64,000 bases of DNA from Corynebacterium pygosceleis (GCF_016595275.2 NZ_JAENIQ020000003.1:124001-188000); one strand, 5' to 3'; positions 45,693 to 56,038 are shown, counted from the stretch's first letter. Numbers and translations are program-made. Notes: generated from the letters alone by a model not told the origin.

Positions 45693-47255
45693 TCAGTCGA
45701 TGGTTTCCCTCAGTTTCTCCTCGCGGACGAAGAACAGGATCGCCGCGCACACGACGGCGAGTGGCGCGAGAAGCGCGAACACCGGGGTGAGCGCATCATT
45801 GTAGGCTGCGTCGATGGCCACGCGGACGGGTTCCGGCAGCGCCTGAACCAGCGACGGGGTGAGGTTCGCGCCATGGCCCGATATCTTCGCCCCGGTTTCC
45901 GCTGCGTCGTCCCCGAGCTCCGCCAGTGCCCCGGGAAGCCGGTCACCGAGGAGCCCGGACAGGTTACTGACGAAAATTCCCCCGACCAGGGCGGAACCGG
46001 TCGCTCCGCCGATCTGCCGGAAGAAGTTGTTCGCCGCTGTCGCGGTACCCACCACAGCGATCGGGAATGAATTCTGCACGACGAGCACGAGGATCTGCAT
46101 CGCGCAACCGAGGCCGAAACCGAGGATGAACAGGTATCCGCCCACCTCCGGGAGCGGGGACTCGTGGGAGAGGCGGGACAACAGCCACAGGGCTGCCCCG
46201 GTGCACACCATTCCCGCGATCGGGTAGATCCTGTACCTGCCGGTACGGGTGACCAGGGCTCCGACCACGGTGGAGGTGCCCATCAGACCGAGCATCATCG
46301 GGACCATCATGAGCCCGGCCTCCGTGGGGCTCATCGAGTGCACCATCTGGAGATAGGTCGGCATGTACGCCAGTGCACCGAACATGAAGATTCCCGCGAT
46401 GAGACCGGCGATCGTGGTCAACCGGAAATTGTGGTTACCGAACAGCCACATCGGGACCAGGGGATCCTGTGCCCGCTTCTCCACCGCCACGAACAGGACC
46501 GTGAACACCGTTGAGGAACAGATCAGGCCCAGGATCACCGGAGACGTCCACGGATGGTCCCGCCCTCCCCAGGTGACGGTGAGGATGAAGCTGGCCGTCG
46601 CCAACGTCATCGTCGCCATTCCCGCCCAGTCCAGACGTCCACCCTGGGCATGGTTCGGCAGGGTGAGGAACAGGGCGATGCCGATCAGGGTCAGCAGTCC
46701 CATCGGTATGTTCAGCCAGAGTCCCCAGCGCCAACCGGGGCCGTCGGTGAACCAGCCGCCGAGTACCGGGCCGAGGACCGACGCCAGGCCGAAGACGGAC
46801 CCCATGATCCCCATGTATTTCCCCCGCCGGCGGGCGGAGACGACGTCGGCGGTGATGGCCTGGGAGAGGATCATCAGGCCGCCGCCGGCGACCCCCTGGA
46901 CGGCACGGGCGATGATGAGAACATTCATCGATCCGGCGAAACCACCGAGTGCGGAGCCCGCCATGAAGAGGACCACCGCGAACATGAACAGATACTTCCG
47001 GCCGAACTGATCACCCAGTTTGCCGAAGATCGGCAGTGCGATCGTCTGGCCGAGGAGGAACGCGGTGATGACCCATGTCATGTGCTCGACGCCACCGAGT
47101 TCACCGACGATCGTCGGTAACGCGGCGGAGAAGATCATCTGGCCGAGGGAACTCATGAGCATCGCCAGGATCAGGGCCGTGAAGATCAACGGAAGACGTG
47201 GCTGGGCTGTCCGGGTGTCTGCCCCGGGACGGGTGGTGGTCAGGGTGGAGCTCAC
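45693..47255 (-). CDS. MFS drug efflux transporter, DHA2 (EmrB/QacA) family
   Basis: A 520-residue membrane transporter with about 14 helices. Motif A appears as FGKLGDQFGRKYLFM, motif C-like QGVAGGGLMILSQA follows, and WVITAFLLGQTIALP and GSVFGLASVLGPVLGG are typical DHA2 elements. Such proteins export cationic or amphipathic drugs with proton exchange. The start GTG overlaps the stop of the upstream TetR gene (GTGA), so the pair is translated together, and the TetR protein probably represses both. Substrate unknown. Confidence 0.93.
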   Translation of the reverse strand: MSSTLTTTRPGADTRTAQPRLPLIFTALILAMLMSSLGQMIFSAALPTIVGELGGVEHMTWVITAFLLGQTIALPIFGKLGDQFGRKYLFMFAVVLFMAGSALGGFAGSMNVLIIARAVQGVAGGGLMILSQAITADVVSARRRGKYMGIMGSVFGLASVLGPVLGGWFTDGPGWRWGLWLNIPMGLLTLIGIALFLTLPNHAQGGRLDWAGMATMTLATASFILTVTWGGRDHPWTSPVILGLICSSTVFTVLFVAVEKRAQDPLVPMWLFGNHNFRLTTIAGLIAGIFMFGALAYMPTYLQMVHSMSPTEAGLMMVPMMLGLMGTSTVVGALVTRTGRYRIYPIAGMVCTGAALWLLSRLSHESPLPEVGGYLFILGFGLGCAMQILVLVVQNSFPIAVVGTATAANNFFRQIGGATGSALVGGIFVSNLSGLLGDRLPGALAELGDDAAETGAKISGHGANLTPSLVQALPEPVRVAIDAAYNDALTPVFALLAPLAVVCAAILFFVREEKLRETID

Positions 47256-47932
47256 GGTTTCCGTTCCTCCTCCGTGAGTAGCAGGGTCATGTTCCCGAGA
47301 GCTGTGACGCAGTGGGAACGGAGGGCGTCGGCGGTCGGTTGCGGGCCTTCCATCCAGAGATGGAATCCGAGGCGGATCGCGGTGGTGGCCACGGCGACGA
47401 CGGTGGCCGCCTCTTCCCTCGGGGTGGAGGAGGGGATCCGGCGGTCTGCCGGCCAGGTCGTCAGATAGGAGGTCACGGTGTCGATGAGGCTCTCGTGGAT
47501 GTCCGGGTATCTGGCGGTCCGCTGCAGGGAGAGCTGCGGTTCCGCCCGGCAGATGCGTCTCCTGCGGAGCAGGAGTTCACCGGGATCGATTCCACCGGGT
47601 GGGATCTTCCTCCCGGTGCATGGGTGGAACAGGTTGCTCGTCCTGAACGCGAAACGCATGACCGCCAGGGGGAGATCGGGCCGGTGCTCGGACGTGAACT
47701 CCTCGATCTCCGCAGCGGTGAGGGGGCGGGGCTGCTCGCCGATGACCGCCGTCTCCTTGGAGTCGACGTAGTTGAAGAACGTGCGCCTGGAGATGCCTGC
47801 GGCGGTGCAGATGTCATCGACGGTCACCGCGTCGAAGCCGTGTTTCAGGACCAGGCGGGTGGCGTGATCGTCGATCGCCGCTCGGGTGGCCAGCCGCTTG
47901 GCCTCACGTAACGGGAGATTGTCGTTGGGCAT
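47252..47932 (-). CDS. TetR-family repressor of the efflux operon
   Basis: A 226-residue regulator. The DNA-binding domain is at about residues 10-60 (KHGFDAVTVDDICTAAGISR, then RTFFNYVDSKETAV). The C-terminal ligand domain includes PLAVMRFAFRTSNLFHP. ATG 47930-47932 gives MPNDNLPLREAKRL; the frame stays open far upstream but that part is compositionally random. Tandem palindromic sites lie 24-51 bp upstream. It overlaps the MFS gene by 4 nt. It should dissociate on drug binding. Confidence 0.9.
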   Translation of the reverse strand: MPNDNLPLREAKRLATRAAIDDHATRLVLKHGFDAVTVDDICTAAGISRRTFFNYVDSKETAVIGEQPRPLTAAEIEEFTSEHRPDLPLAVMRFAFRTSNLFHPCTGRKIPPGGIDPGELLLRRRRICRAEPQLSLQRTARYPDIHESLIDTVTSYLTTWPADRRIPSSTPREEAATVVAVATTAIRLGFHLWMEGPQPTADALRSHCVTALGNMTLLLTEEERKP

Positions 47933-47955
47933 GAACCTGACCCTACGCCCGAAAA

Positions 47956-47983
47956 TGCACGGAGTGCAAAAATGCACACGGTG
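47956..47983 (-). promoter_or_regulatory. Tandem TGCAC-N3-GTG(CA) operators
   Basis: The site TGCAC-GGA-GTGCA (47956-47968) is a perfect 5-3-5 palindrome. Seventeen bp further a second copy, TGCAC-ACG-GTG, repeats the left arm and part of the right. Position and symmetry fit binding by the adjacent TetR protein. Confidence 0.65.
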
Positions 47984-48053
47984 AAGATGTGCCGTGGACG
48001 GGCACCGTGAGACGGACCATCCGCGAGGTCGGTGTTCGGGTGGGGAACACGAC

Positions 48054-48085
48054 AGCCCCCGCAGCACGGGCGTGCTGCGGGGGCT
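48054..48085. terminator. Perfect hairpin beyond fumC
   Basis: AGCCCCCGCAGCACG pairs with CGTGCTGCGGGGGCT (15 bp) around a GG centre, 35 bases after the fumC stop. No T-run. Confidence 0.7.
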
Positions 48086-48119
48086 GATTCCCTCCCGGCG
48101 GAGGGGAGGTGACGGGGAC

Positions 48120-49526
48120 CTACTTCGCGTCGCGGTCCGTGTTGCACATGTCGAGAACGTCGAGGCGCTTGTCGAGCTCCTCCTCGGTGAGCTTCTCACC
48201 GTCGACGAAACCGAGATCGATGACCGTCTGCCGGATGGTCTTGCCCTCCTTCAGGGCGGTCTTGGCGACCTTGGCGGCGTTCTCGTAGCCGATCGCCGAG
48301 TTCAGGGGTGTCACGATGGAGGGGGAGGACTCCGCCAGGGTCTTCATGCGCTCCTCGTTGGGCTCGATGCCGTCGACCAGTCGCTCGGCGAACACGCGCG
48401 AGGTGTTCGCCAGCAGGCGTGCGGATTCCAGCACGTTGCGGGCCATGACCGGGATGAACACGTTCAGCTCGAACGCTCCCTGTGAACCACCGAAGGCGAC
48501 GGCAGCATCGTTGCCGATGACCTGTGCGGCAACCTGGGTCGCGGTCTCGCACAGGACCGGGTTGACCTTGCCGGGCATGATGGAGGATCCGGGCTGGAGG
48601 TCGGGCAGGTGGATCTCGCCCAGGCCGGTCAGCGGACCGGACCCCATCCAGCGGATGTCGTTGGCGATCTTGTTCAGGGACACGGCGATGGTGCGCATCG
48701 CGCCCGAGAACTCGACCAGCGCATCCCGGTTGGCCTGTGCCTCGAAGTGGTTGACGCACTCACGCAGTTCCCCGACACCGGTCAGATCCTTGAGCTCCGC
48801 GGTGACCCTGGCTCCGAAGTCGGCGGGCGTGTTCAGGCCGGTACCGACCGCCGTGCCGCCGATGGGCAGCTCGCCGAGACGCGGGAGGGTGGACTCGACA
48901 CGTTCGATGCCGGCCTCGATCTGCCGGGCGTAGCCCGAGAACTCCTGGCCCAGGGTGACCGGGACGGCGTCCATCAGGTGCGTCCGACCGGACTTGACGA
49001 CGTTCTCCCACTCACGGGCCTTCTTCTCGAGGGACTCCCGGAGCACCCTGAGTCCCGGGATCAGGTCCTTGACCGCGGCCTCGGTGGCCGCGACATGGGT
49101 GGCGGTGGGGAAGGTGTCGTTCGAGGACTGACCCATGTTGACGTGGTCGTTCGGGTGCACCTCAACGCCGTTGCGGCCCGCGATGGAGGCGATGACCTCG
49201 TTGGTGTTCATGTTGGACGAGGTGCCGGAACCGGTCTGGAAGACGTCGATGGGGAATTCGGCGTCGTGCTCACCCGCCGCGATCTCCTTCGCGGCGGCGA
49301 TGATGGCGTCGGCCCTTTCCTCGTCGAGCAGGCCACGATCCAGGTTCACCCGGGCACAGGCCGCCTTCAGCAGGCCCATGGCCCGGATCTGCGCGGATTC
49401 CAGGCCCCGGCCGGAGATCGGGAAGTTCTCGACCGCACGCTGGGTCTGGGCACGCCACAGGGCCTTCGCCGGTACCTTGACCTCGCCCATGGTGTCATGT
49501 TCGATGCGGAATTCCTGCTCAGTCAT
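48120..49526 (-). CDS. fumC: Fumarate hydratase class II
   Basis: A 468-residue homotetrameric TCA-cycle enzyme (fumarate to malate), iron-free. Features are the N-terminal [20 protein letters not shown], the [10 protein letters not shown] and [11 protein letters not shown] sites, the [11 protein letters not shown] segment, the signature [11 protein letters not shown], and C-terminal [18 protein letters not shown]. The length is normal. The ATG follows an AATAACC-AACCT-CTTCATTG leader and AGAGGTT upstream. It is a single gene. Confidence 0.97.
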   Translation of the reverse strand: MTEQEFRIEHDTMGEVKVPAKALWRAQTQRAVENFPISGRGLESAQIRAMGLLKAACARVNLDRGLLDEERADAIIAAAKEIAAGEHDAEFPIDVFQTGSGTSSNMNTNEVIASIAGRNGVEVHPNDHVNMGQSSNDTFPTATHVAATEAAVKDLIPGLRVLRESLEKKAREWENVVKSGRTHLMDAVPVTLGQEFSGYARQIEAGIERVESTLPRLGELPIGGTAVGTGLNTPADFGARVTAELKDLTGVGELRECVNHFEAQANRDALVEFSGAMRTIAVSLNKIANDIRWMGSGPLTGLGEIHLPDLQPGSSIMPGKVNPVLCETATQVAAQVIGNDAAVAFGGSQGAFELNVFIPVMARNVLESARLLANTSRVFAERLVDGIEPNEERMKTLAESSPSIVTPLNSAIGYENAAKVAKTALKEGKTIRQTVIDLGFVDGEKLTEEELDKRLDVLDMCNTDRDAK

Positions 49527-49856
49527 GAATAACCAACCTCTTCATTGTTTGTGTGGATGTCACACCGCGTCCGTGGCGGACCGCCCGCAGGCGAAAGCCG
49601 CGCACCGCGTGGTGCAGCTGATCCAAGTATGGCCGAAAAAAGAGGGGTTCGTCAGTTTCCCGTCACCCCGATAGGGGACCTGTGAAACAGATCGCAGCGC
49701 AATGACACACCGGACGGTGTCTCAACCACACATTCGGGGGTGGTCCAGTGGTTCCGGCCGTCCGTGCCACCACGCTCCCCGGACGGCGACACCGGAAAAA
49801 GGGGACGGCACCCACCTCATGTCGAGGGGGTGCCGGTACCGGGTCGGAGTGAAGGT
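49527..49856 (-). other. Intergenic region between fumC start and glpX end
   Basis: No gene is supported. It contains the fumC promoter region on the right of the fumC ATG and, at 49806-49835, a hairpin for glpX; nothing else is recognised. Confidence 0.45.
49806..49835 (-). terminator. Terminator after glpX
   Basis: CGGCACCC-A-CCTC pairs with GAGGGGGTGCCG (one bulged A). On the minus strand it is followed, after GTCCCC, by TTTTTCC. Confidence 0.7.
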
Positions 49857-50858
49857 CTAGGAACCGTAGTCCACGACCGAGTACTCCTGGAGCTTCGCCA
49901 GCTGGTGCACCGACTCGATGTGGCGGACCGTGCCGGAGCGGGACCGCATGACCAGCGAACGCGTCGTCGCGGACGAGGCGCGGTACGTCACGCCGCGCAG
50001 CATGTCACCCTTGGTCACACCGGTCGCGACGAAATAGCAGTTGTCCGACCGCACGAGGTCGTCGGTGAACAGCACCCGGTCGAGATCGTGGCCGGCATCG
50101 AGGGCGCGCTGGCGCTCCTCGTCACTGGTGGGGTGCAGCTTGCCCTGGATCTCGCCGCCCATGCACTTCATGGCGCAGGCGGTGATGATCCCCTCGGGGG
50201 TGCCGCCGATACCCATCATCAGGTCGACGGAGTTCGTGTCCTGTGCGGCGGCGACCGCGCCGGCGACGTCACCGTCGCGGATCAGGCGGATCTTCGCCCC
50301 CGCCTCACGGATGTCGGCGATCAGGGAACGGTGCCGCGGACGGTCCAGGACGACGACGGTCACGTCGTGAACGGGAATGCCCTTGCCCTTCGCGACGGCC
50401 CGGATGTTGTGCTCCACCGGTGCGAGGATGTCGATCTTGCCCGCGGCCTCGGGACCGCAGGCGATCTTGTCCATGTAGAAGACGGCTGAGGGATCGTACA
50501 TCGAGCCGCGTTCCGCCGCCGCGAGAACGGAGATGGCGTTGGGGCGGCCCTCCGCCATCAACGTCGTGCCGTCCACCGGATCCACGGCGATGTCGACGGC
50601 GGCCCCCTCGCCGGTGCCGACCTCCTCGCCGTTGAACAGCATCGGGGCCTCGTCCTTCTCGCCCTCACCGATCACGATGACACCGCGCATGTTCACGGAG
50701 TTGATGAGCTTCCGCATCGCATCGACCGCAGCGCCGTCCCCCTCGTTCTTCCTGCCGCGTCCGACCCAGCGGCCGGACGCGAGTGCGCCTGCCTCGGTGA
50801 CGCGGACGAGTTCCATCGCGAGGTTGCGGTCCGGAAGCTCGGGTTTCTGGATGCTCAT
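49857..50858 (-). CDS. glpX: Class II fructose-1,6-bisphosphatase
   Basis: A 333-residue phosphatase for gluconeogenesis (FBP to F6P), in corynebacteria the only FBPase. Family blocks are [36 protein letters not shown], the metal site [19 protein letters not shown], the [19 protein letters not shown] loop, and the C-terminal [22 protein letters not shown] 50856-50858 gives [17 protein letters not shown], as in the family, and AGGAGG lies 10 nt upstream. The frame is open 40 codons further through the promoter region. Confidence 0.96.
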   Translation of the reverse strand: MSIQKPELPDRNLAMELVRVTEAGALASGRWVGRGRKNEGDGAAVDAMRKLINSVNMRGVIVIGEGEKDEAPMLFNGEEVGTGEGAAVDIAVDPVDGTTLMAEGRPNAISVLAAAERGSMYDPSAVFYMDKIACGPEAAGKIDILAPVEHNIRAVAKGKGIPVHDVTVVVLDRPRHRSLIADIREAGAKIRLIRDGDVAGAVAAAQDTNSVDLMMGIGGTPEGIITACAMKCMGGEIQGKLHPTSDEERQRALDAGHDLDRVLFTDDLVRSDNCYFVATGVTKGDMLRGVTYRASSATTRSLVMRSRSGTVRHIESVHQLAKLQEYSVVDYGS

Positions 50859-51229
50859 GATGTCAGTGCCTCCTGTAAGGCGCTCATGCGCGGCCCCGGG
50901 CCGCCCGCCACGGACCGGGAGTGCCCGGCACCACAGGCGGGACGGTGCATGACCGCATTGCTTGTCGTCGTAGGTCATTGTCTCTAGATGTCTCTAGCCG
51001 CGGGCGCGCAGCCGTGGTCGTCCAGGGGCGAACCCGGCGCATCCCCGCACGAGCTACACGCGCGGTACGACGTCCGGGCACTGTCCGTGCGTCCGCTCAC
51101 TCCATTGTTGCACTTTCTGACCGGCGTGGGGAGACAACCCGGACCACCGGTGCACGTGCTCCACCCCCGCCCCGGGACGGCCGGTGGCGGGCGTCAGCGG
51201 ACGGGCCGGGTTCTGACATACTGGTCCCC
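50859..51229. other. Divergent promoter region of glpX and DUF4245 gene
   Basis: No gene is supported in these 371 bases. TGTCTCTAG occurs twice, at 50979-50987 and 50989-50997 (10-bp period), about 120-140 bp upstream of glpX, and could be a regulator site for glpX. The right end has the leaderless promoter of the DUF4245 gene. Confidence 0.4.
51217..51222 (+). promoter_or_regulatory. -10 box CATACT of a leaderless promoter
   Basis: CATACT ends 7 nt before the GTG at 51230. Confidence 0.5.
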
Positions 51230-51796
51230 GTGGCCGATAACAAACCCCGTATCTTCCAGGACAGCAGGGACATGATGATGTCGTTGCTGGTCATCGTCGT
51301 CATTATGGCTATGGTCGTTACCCTGACCGGCATGTGTTCTCTCCGGAAGGACCCCGTGGAGGACGGGCCGGTCCGTGAGGTCGACGCCCACGCCTTCCTC
51401 GACCTCCAGGCCCGCGCCGTCACCTTCCCCGTCCGGCTGCCCGGGAGTCCGGAGGGGTGGATCCCCAACTCCGCCCGCCGCCACCCGGTCAACAACACCC
51501 CCGCGCTGCTCGTCGGATGGGTCACCGCGGACAGGGGATACCTCCAGCTGCTCCAGACCGATCAGCCCGAGGAGGACGCCGTCGAGGGGCTCGACTCACA
51601 TCCCCGTGAAACCGCGGGCACCCGCGACGTGGACGGGCAGCGTTTCACCGTCTGGACCCCCTTCGACGACACCGCCGACACCGCCTGGACCACCACCTAC
51701 GGCGATGTCACCCTCGTGTTCGCGGGAACCGCCGACGAGGAGGAGTTCACGGAACTCATCCACAACACCCTCATCGCGGAACCGCTCGGCAGCTGA
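51230..51796 (+). CDS. DUF4245-family membrane protein
   Basis: A 188-residue protein. A short cytoplasmic start KPRIFQDSRDM precedes one membrane helix (MMMSLLVIVVIMAMVVTLTG, about 15-34). The extracytoplasmic DUF4245 domain (about 45-185) has RAVTFPVRLPGSPEGWIPNS, LLVGWVTADRGYLQLLQTD and WTTTYGDVTLVFAGTA. The family is restricted to actinobacteria and has no known function. It usually lies between glpX and the xse genes, as here. GTG start, leaderless. Confidence 0.9.
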   Translation: MADNKPRIFQDSRDMMMSLLVIVVIMAMVVTLTGMCSLRKDPVEDGPVREVDAHAFLDLQARAVTFPVRLPGSPEGWIPNSARRHPVNNTPALLVGWVTADRGYLQLLQTDQPEEDAVEGLDSHPRETAGTRDVDGQRFTVWTPFDDTADTAWTTTYGDVTLVFAGTADEEEFTELIHNTLIAEPLGS

Positions 51797-51846
51797 GGAC
51801 ACGACGGATCGCCCGCGGCGCGGCCGACGAGAGGAGTGGGGAGCCC

Positions 51847-52128
51847 CTATTCGGTGTCCGTCCCCGCGTCCTCCGGCGGGGCGTCGGAACCGGAGCGCAG
51901 GATGGCCTCGACCCTGCCGCGTGCGCCGTCGAGATGCTCCTCACAGCGTTTCGCGAGGGCCTCTCCCCGTTCCCAGAACCTCAGGGACTCGTCCAACGGC
52001 ATCTGGCCGTGCTCGAGGATCTTGACGATCTCGACCAGCTCATCCCGGGCGGCCTCGTAGCTCAGATCGGAGACCGGGGGAAAGGCGTTCTGATTCGGCT
52101 GCCCCGTACCTACTGCATCACTGTTCAC
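51847..52128 (-). CDS. xseB: Exodeoxyribonuclease VII small subunit
   Basis: A 93-residue helical subunit that binds XseA. The conserved block is [21 protein letters not shown], followed by [20 protein letters not shown] and the end of the coil, [15 protein letters not shown] 52126-52128 has GAGGAG about 10 nt upstream and gives [10 protein letters not shown], an extension of about 25 residues compared with the minimal family. It is co-transcribed 46 nt after xseA. Confidence 0.92.
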   Translation of the reverse strand: MNSDAVGTGQPNQNAFPPVSDLSYEAARDELVEIVKILEHGQMPLDESLRFWERGEALAKRCEEHLDGARGRVEAILRSGSDAPPEDAGTDTE

Positions 52129-52174
52129 GGCGTGGAAACTCCTCGTATCGGTGTCAGGTGGGAAAAGATGTCGG

Positions 52175-53413
52175 TCAATCAGCGGAACGGGTCGCCATCG
52201 TCGCCGCGGTGATCGCACCGTCGGCGACCCGGATCCGCAACTGGCTCCCCGGCGGGGTCTGCGCTATCGAGGTGACCACCTCAGGCTCCGCCCCGGCGGG
52301 GCCCACCTGGACGACGGCGTAACCACGGGCCAACGTCGCCGACGGTCCCAGGGTGGAGACCCTCGACCGGAGGGCCTGCACACGGGTCTCCTGCTGATCC
52401 AGGTCGTGGGTCACCTGAACCCGCAGGTGCCGGACGAACTGGGCGAGCTCATCCGATCTCCGGGTGATCGGGAGCATCGGATCTGCCAGTACGGGCCGGC
52501 TGCGCAGATCCCGCAGCCCCTGTGACTGGCGTTCCACCCATCCGCGCAGCGCCTGTGCGCCCCGTGCCCGCAGCTCCCGGATGAGTACCCGCTGTTCCGC
52601 GACATCGGGCACGACACGTTTCGCGGCGTCCGTCGGTGTCGCCGCCCGCAGATCCGCGACGTTGTCCAGCACCGGTGTGTCCGGCTCGTGACCGATCGCG
52701 CTGACCACCGGCGTCGACGCCGCAGCGACCGCGCGTTGCAGCGACTCCTCCGAGAACGGCAGGAGATCCTCCACCGAACCACCACCGCGCGCGATGATGA
52801 TGACATCGACCTCCGGATCGTCATCGAGCGTCGTCAGCGCCCGGATGATCTCGGGTGCGGCGGTCGCCCCCTGCACCGGGGTGTTGATGACCCGGAAACG
52901 CACCTCCGGCCACCGATCCCTCGCGACCGAGAGCACATCCCGTTCCGCGGCGGAACCGCGGCCGGTGATCAGGCCGACACAGTTCGGCAGGTAGGGCAGT
53001 CGTTTCTTCCGCCCCGGGTCGAACAACCCCTCCGCAGCCAGTGTCCGGCGCAGCATCTCGATCCGGGCGAGCAGTTCACCGATCCCCACCGGACGGATCT
53101 CGGTGACCCACAGTGAGAAACTGCCCCGTCCCGGGTAGAACGCGGGTTTGCCGTGGACGATCACACGCTCCCCGTCACGGAGCGGGGCCGGGGAGTTGCG
53201 GAGCAGGGAGGTGTAGCAGGTCAACTGGACACTCGCGTCCGCCTCCGTGTCCCGCAGGGTGAGATACGACAGCTTCCACGTCGGTTTGGCGTTGATCTGC
53301 GTGAGCTGTCCCTCGACCCAGATGTGCCCGAGACGCTCGATCCATGCCTTCACCTTCGCGTTCACCTCGCGGACCGGCCATGGATTGTCGGCGGACGGAG
53401 CTGCGGGAGTCAC
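52175..53413 (-). CDS. xseA: Exodeoxyribonuclease VII large subunit
   Basis: A 412-residue catalytic subunit of the bidirectional ssDNA exonuclease. The N-terminal OB-fold is [20 protein letters not shown], then [23 protein letters not shown]. The central domain has [43 protein letters not shown] and [28 protein letters not shown], the family metal/catalytic blocks; a helical C-terminal domain follows. GTG 53411-53413 is chosen since GAGGAG lies 9 nt upstream; an ATG 18 bases earlier would include the site itself. Confidence 0.94.
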   Translation of the reverse strand: MTPAAPSADNPWPVREVNAKVKAWIERLGHIWVEGQLTQINAKPTWKLSYLTLRDTEADASVQLTCYTSLLRNSPAPLRDGERVIVHGKPAFYPGRGSFSLWVTEIRPVGIGELLARIEMLRRTLAAEGLFDPGRKKRLPYLPNCVGLITGRGSAAERDVLSVARDRWPEVRFRVINTPVQGATAAPEIIRALTTLDDDPEVDVIIIARGGGSVEDLLPFSEESLQRAVAAASTPVVSAIGHEPDTPVLDNVADLRAATPTDAAKRVVPDVAEQRVLIRELRARGAQALRGWVERQSQGLRDLRSRPVLADPMLPITRRSDELAQFVRHLRVQVTHDLDQQETRVQALRSRVSTLGPSATLARGYAVVQVGPAGAEPEVVTSIAQTPPGSQLRIRVADGAITAATMATRSAD

Positions 53414-53517
53414 AGACGCACCTCTCCTCATCAGGGGCTCGGGATCGCGGATGGAGGTAACCGGACGGTCAACCGGTTCCGAAACCCCGATTGTAGGCGT
53501 TTAACCGGTCCGTTGGT

Positions 53518-53523
53518 TACGCT
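53518..53523 (+). promoter_or_regulatory. -10 box TACGCT of a leaderless promoter
   Basis: TACGCT ends 7 nt before the ispH ATG (53531). Confidence 0.6.
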
Positions 53524-53530
53524 GTAGCCC

Positions 53531-54502
53531 ATGACGTCACCCGTTGCCACAGAAAAAAAGGTCCTGCTCGCCGCCCCGCGCGGCTACTGCGCCGGAGTCG
53601 ACCGTGCGGTCGAGACCGTCGAGCGGGCCCTGGAGAAGTACGGCGCCCCGGTGTACGTGCGTAAGGAAATCGTGCACAACCGATATGTCGTCGACACCCT
53701 CGCCGAACGCGGGGCGATCTTCGTCGACGAGACCTTCCAGGTACCCGAGGGCTCGCACCTCGTGTTCTCCGCGCACGGCGTCAGCCCCGCCGTGCACGCG
53801 GAGGCCAGGACACTCGACCTCAAGACGCTGGACGCCACCTGCCCCCTCGTGACCAAGGTCCACAACGAGGTGAAGCGGTTCGCGAAGCAGGGCTACCAGA
53901 TCCTCCTCATCGGACACGAGGGGCACGAGGAGGTCGAGGGGACGGCCGGTGAGGCCCCTGACGTGGTTCACCTCGTCGACGGTGTCGAAGGCGTCGAGAA
54001 GCTCGACTTCGACGGCAGTGAGAAACTCATCTGGCTGTCCCAGACCACCCTCTCCGTCGACGAGACCATGACCATCGTCAACCTGCTGAAGCAGAAGTAT
54101 CCGCAGCTGCAGGATCCTCCCTCCGACGACATCTGCTACGCGACGCAGAACCGTCAGGTCGCGGTGAAGGCCATCGCCGAACAGTGCCAGCTGATGATCG
54201 TCGTCGGTTCCCAGAACTCCTCGAACTCCAAGCGACTGGTTGAGGTCGCCCTCCAGGCGGGTACCGACGCGAGCTATCTCGTCGACTACGCCTCCCAGGT
54301 CGACACCGCCTGGTTCGAGGGTGTCAGTTGCGTCGGGGTGACCTCCGGCGCCTCGGTGCCGGAGATCCTCGTCCGGGACGTCCTCGAACTCCTCGCCGAA
54401 CACGGCTACACTACGGTCGAGGAGGTCACCACCGCAGCGGAGAAACTCGTCTTCGCCCTGCCCCGTGACCTGCGGCCGAAGGATGCGGTCGGACGTCGCT
54501 GA
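53531..54502 (+). CDS. ispH: 4-hydroxy-3-methylbut-2-enyl diphosphate reductase
   Basis: A 323-residue [4Fe-4S] enzyme for the last step of the non-mevalonate isoprenoid pathway (HMBPP to IPP and DMAPP). The three cluster cysteines are C20 ([14 protein letters not shown]), C104 ([13 protein letters not shown]) and C202 ([10 protein letters not shown]). [11 protein letters not shown] and [14 protein letters not shown] are the substrate-binding blocks. Leaderless ATG start. Being an iron-sulfur enzyme, it is sensitive to iron status. It supplies precursors for the UppS-type enzymes. Confidence 0.97.
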   Translation: MTSPVATEKKVLLAAPRGYCAGVDRAVETVERALEKYGAPVYVRKEIVHNRYVVDTLAERGAIFVDETFQVPEGSHLVFSAHGVSPAVHAEARTLDLKTLDATCPLVTKVHNEVKRFAKQGYQILLIGHEGHEEVEGTAGEAPDVVHLVDGVEGVEKLDFDGSEKLIWLSQTTLSVDETMTIVNLLKQKYPQLQDPPSDDICYATQNRQVAVKAIAEQCQLMIVVGSQNSSNSKRLVEVALQAGTDASYLVDYASQVDTAWFEGVSCVGVTSGASVPEILVRDVLELLAEHGYTTVEEVTTAAEKLVFALPRDLRPKDAVGRR

Positions 54503-54832
54503 CCGGCACCGGCCGGACGGCCACCACCCTGCGATGTGTACCGGTGAACCCCCGGAGACCCCGGGGTGGATCACCGGAACCGGGTGGGCGCTGATGTCGT
54601 GGGCGGGCGAAGGAAAACCCCGACGGTGAGGTGAGGTCGCCTCCCGTTTCGGTGGCCCGCCCCGCGGATCTTTCCGGGAGTGGCTGAACACCGACTGGTC
54701 GAGTGGTTCCGTTGCACGTGCTCCGACTCGTGTCCGTGGTCTCACGGGTTCATTCCCCCGTGGCTTCCGCCCGGGATGCGGGGCGCGAATGTTTTCGACG
54801 TCGGGGCGAGCACCCGGCGGGCGCCGGGACGG
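54503..54832 (+). other. Gene-free region after ispH
   Basis: Apart from the hairpin at 54541-54578, nothing is recognised in these 330 bases. The open frames that cross it on both strands overlap the DUF6542 gene and look like G+C-driven artefacts. Confidence 0.4.
54541..54578 (+). terminator. Imperfect hairpin after ispH
   Basis: CCGGTGA pairs with the later TCACCGG and the inner CCCCCGG with CCGGGG. No T-run. Confidence 0.4.
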
Positions 54833-56038
54833 TCAGCTGTAGAGGTCGTCGTCCAGCCACCGGTGCCGGGGCTTCGAGGGCTTCTGTGGCGTGTTCTCCG
54901 GGGTGGGGGAGCGACGGGGGGCGTTGTCCCGGACGCGCCCGGACAGGGGAACCTCAGGTGCAACGTCGTTTCCGGTGGGGTTCCGTTCCCCACGGGGACG
55001 CTGCGGTTCGGAGACGGGCCTCCGGCGGGGAGCACGCGGATACGCGGAGGAATCCTCCCCCTGCCGTTGGTCCCGGGGATCCCGCACCCGGCCTCGGGCG
55101 GGTTCCCCGACGGAGTAGCGGTCGCGACGGACCTCGGGGCGGGGGCGGCGCACACCCGGGGCGGGGGTCGGGCGTCCCGCCTCCGCCCGGGTGTTTCCGG
55201 GCTGCACAGGCTCTCCGGGGCGAGATACGCGCCGTGCACGTGGGGTCACGTCCAGGTCCTGTTCGGGCCGCCGCAACCGGGACCGGCCGGAGGGATGATC
55301 CGTCGCGTGCTCGGCGGTGCTCCTGCGTCGGTCGTCGACGGGGCGCCTGCGGACACGCTGTCCGCCACCGCCGCGGGGGTCGCCCGGGGCGGGACGCGCG
55401 GCCCGGCGGCGGGCGGCCTCCTCCTCGAGGGTCTTCCGGCGGAGTTCGGCGACGGTGGGGCGCGTGTCGCCCTCGACCTTCTCACGCCGGGCCCGGGAAC
55501 TGACACTCCGTGCCCGGGACGCGGTGGAGATGTTGCGTTCCTCCGCGTCGCTGATCTGACGGCGGACCTGACGGTGGTTGCGTTCCGCGGTGATCTGCAG
55601 CTGCCTGACCCGGGTGAGACGGAGGACGGCGATCAGGACACAACCGACCGTGGTCGCCGCGAGAACCGGGAAGTGCTGCGCGAGAGGGTAGATGGCTGTC
55701 GCGATGCCTGTCGCGGAGAAAGCGTCACTGCCCTCCGCCGCGGAGGAACGGGCGATCGTCCACGCGGCGACGGGGGTGGCGGCACCGAACAGGAGGGGAA
55801 CGGAGGACACCGTCAACCAGAGTCCCCTCGGCACCACGAACAGTGTGCAGGCGAGGGACGTCACGGCGAAGAGCCACAGATAGGCGCCGCTTATCTGCTG
55901 CTGATCAATGCTGATGACCATGCCCACGATCAGGGCGAGAAGGAGGATCAGGGGGCAGGACCACGTCGGGGCGCCGACACGCCGGACGGGAGGACCGGGA
56001 CGTCGGTTACTCGATCGATTCGTGGACTGCTGGGGCAC
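54833..56038 (-). CDS. DUF6542-family membrane protein with long Arg-rich tail
   Basis: A 401-residue protein. Residues about 28-145 carry four membrane helices (CPLILLLALIVGMVISIDQ, YLWLFAVTSLACTLFVV, PRGLWLTVSSVPLLFGAAT, FPVLAATTVGCVLIAVLRL), which resemble the DUF6542 domain. Residues about 150-390 are an Arg/Pro/Gly-rich, apparently disordered cytoplasmic tail, ending in the conserved-looking RHRWLDDDLYS. GTG start at 56036-56038. In C. glutamicum the gene beside ispH and ychF has the same plan; its role is unknown, possibly envelope or septal. Confidence 0.8.
   Translation of the reverse strand: MPQQSTNRSSNRRPGPPVRRVGAPTWSCPLILLLALIVGMVISIDQQQISGAYLWLFAVTSLACTLFVVPRGLWLTVSSVPLLFGAATPVAAWTIARSSAAEGSDAFSATGIATAIYPLAQHFPVLAATTVGCVLIAVLRLTRVRQLQITAERNHRQVRRQISDAEERNISTASRARSVSSRARREKVEGDTRPTVAELRRKTLEEEAARRRAARPAPGDPRGGGGQRVRRRPVDDRRRSTAEHATDHPSGRSRLRRPEQDLDVTPRARRVSRPGEPVQPGNTRAEAGRPTPAPGVRRPRPEVRRDRYSVGEPARGRVRDPRDQRQGEDSSAYPRAPRRRPVSEPQRPRGERNPTGNDVAPEVPLSGRVRDNAPRRSPTPENTPQKPSKPRHRWLDDDLYS

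Noticed and set aside
50859..50978. N-terminal extension of GlpX by 40 residues
   Set aside because: It runs through promoter DNA; AGGAGG precedes the MSIQKPE start.
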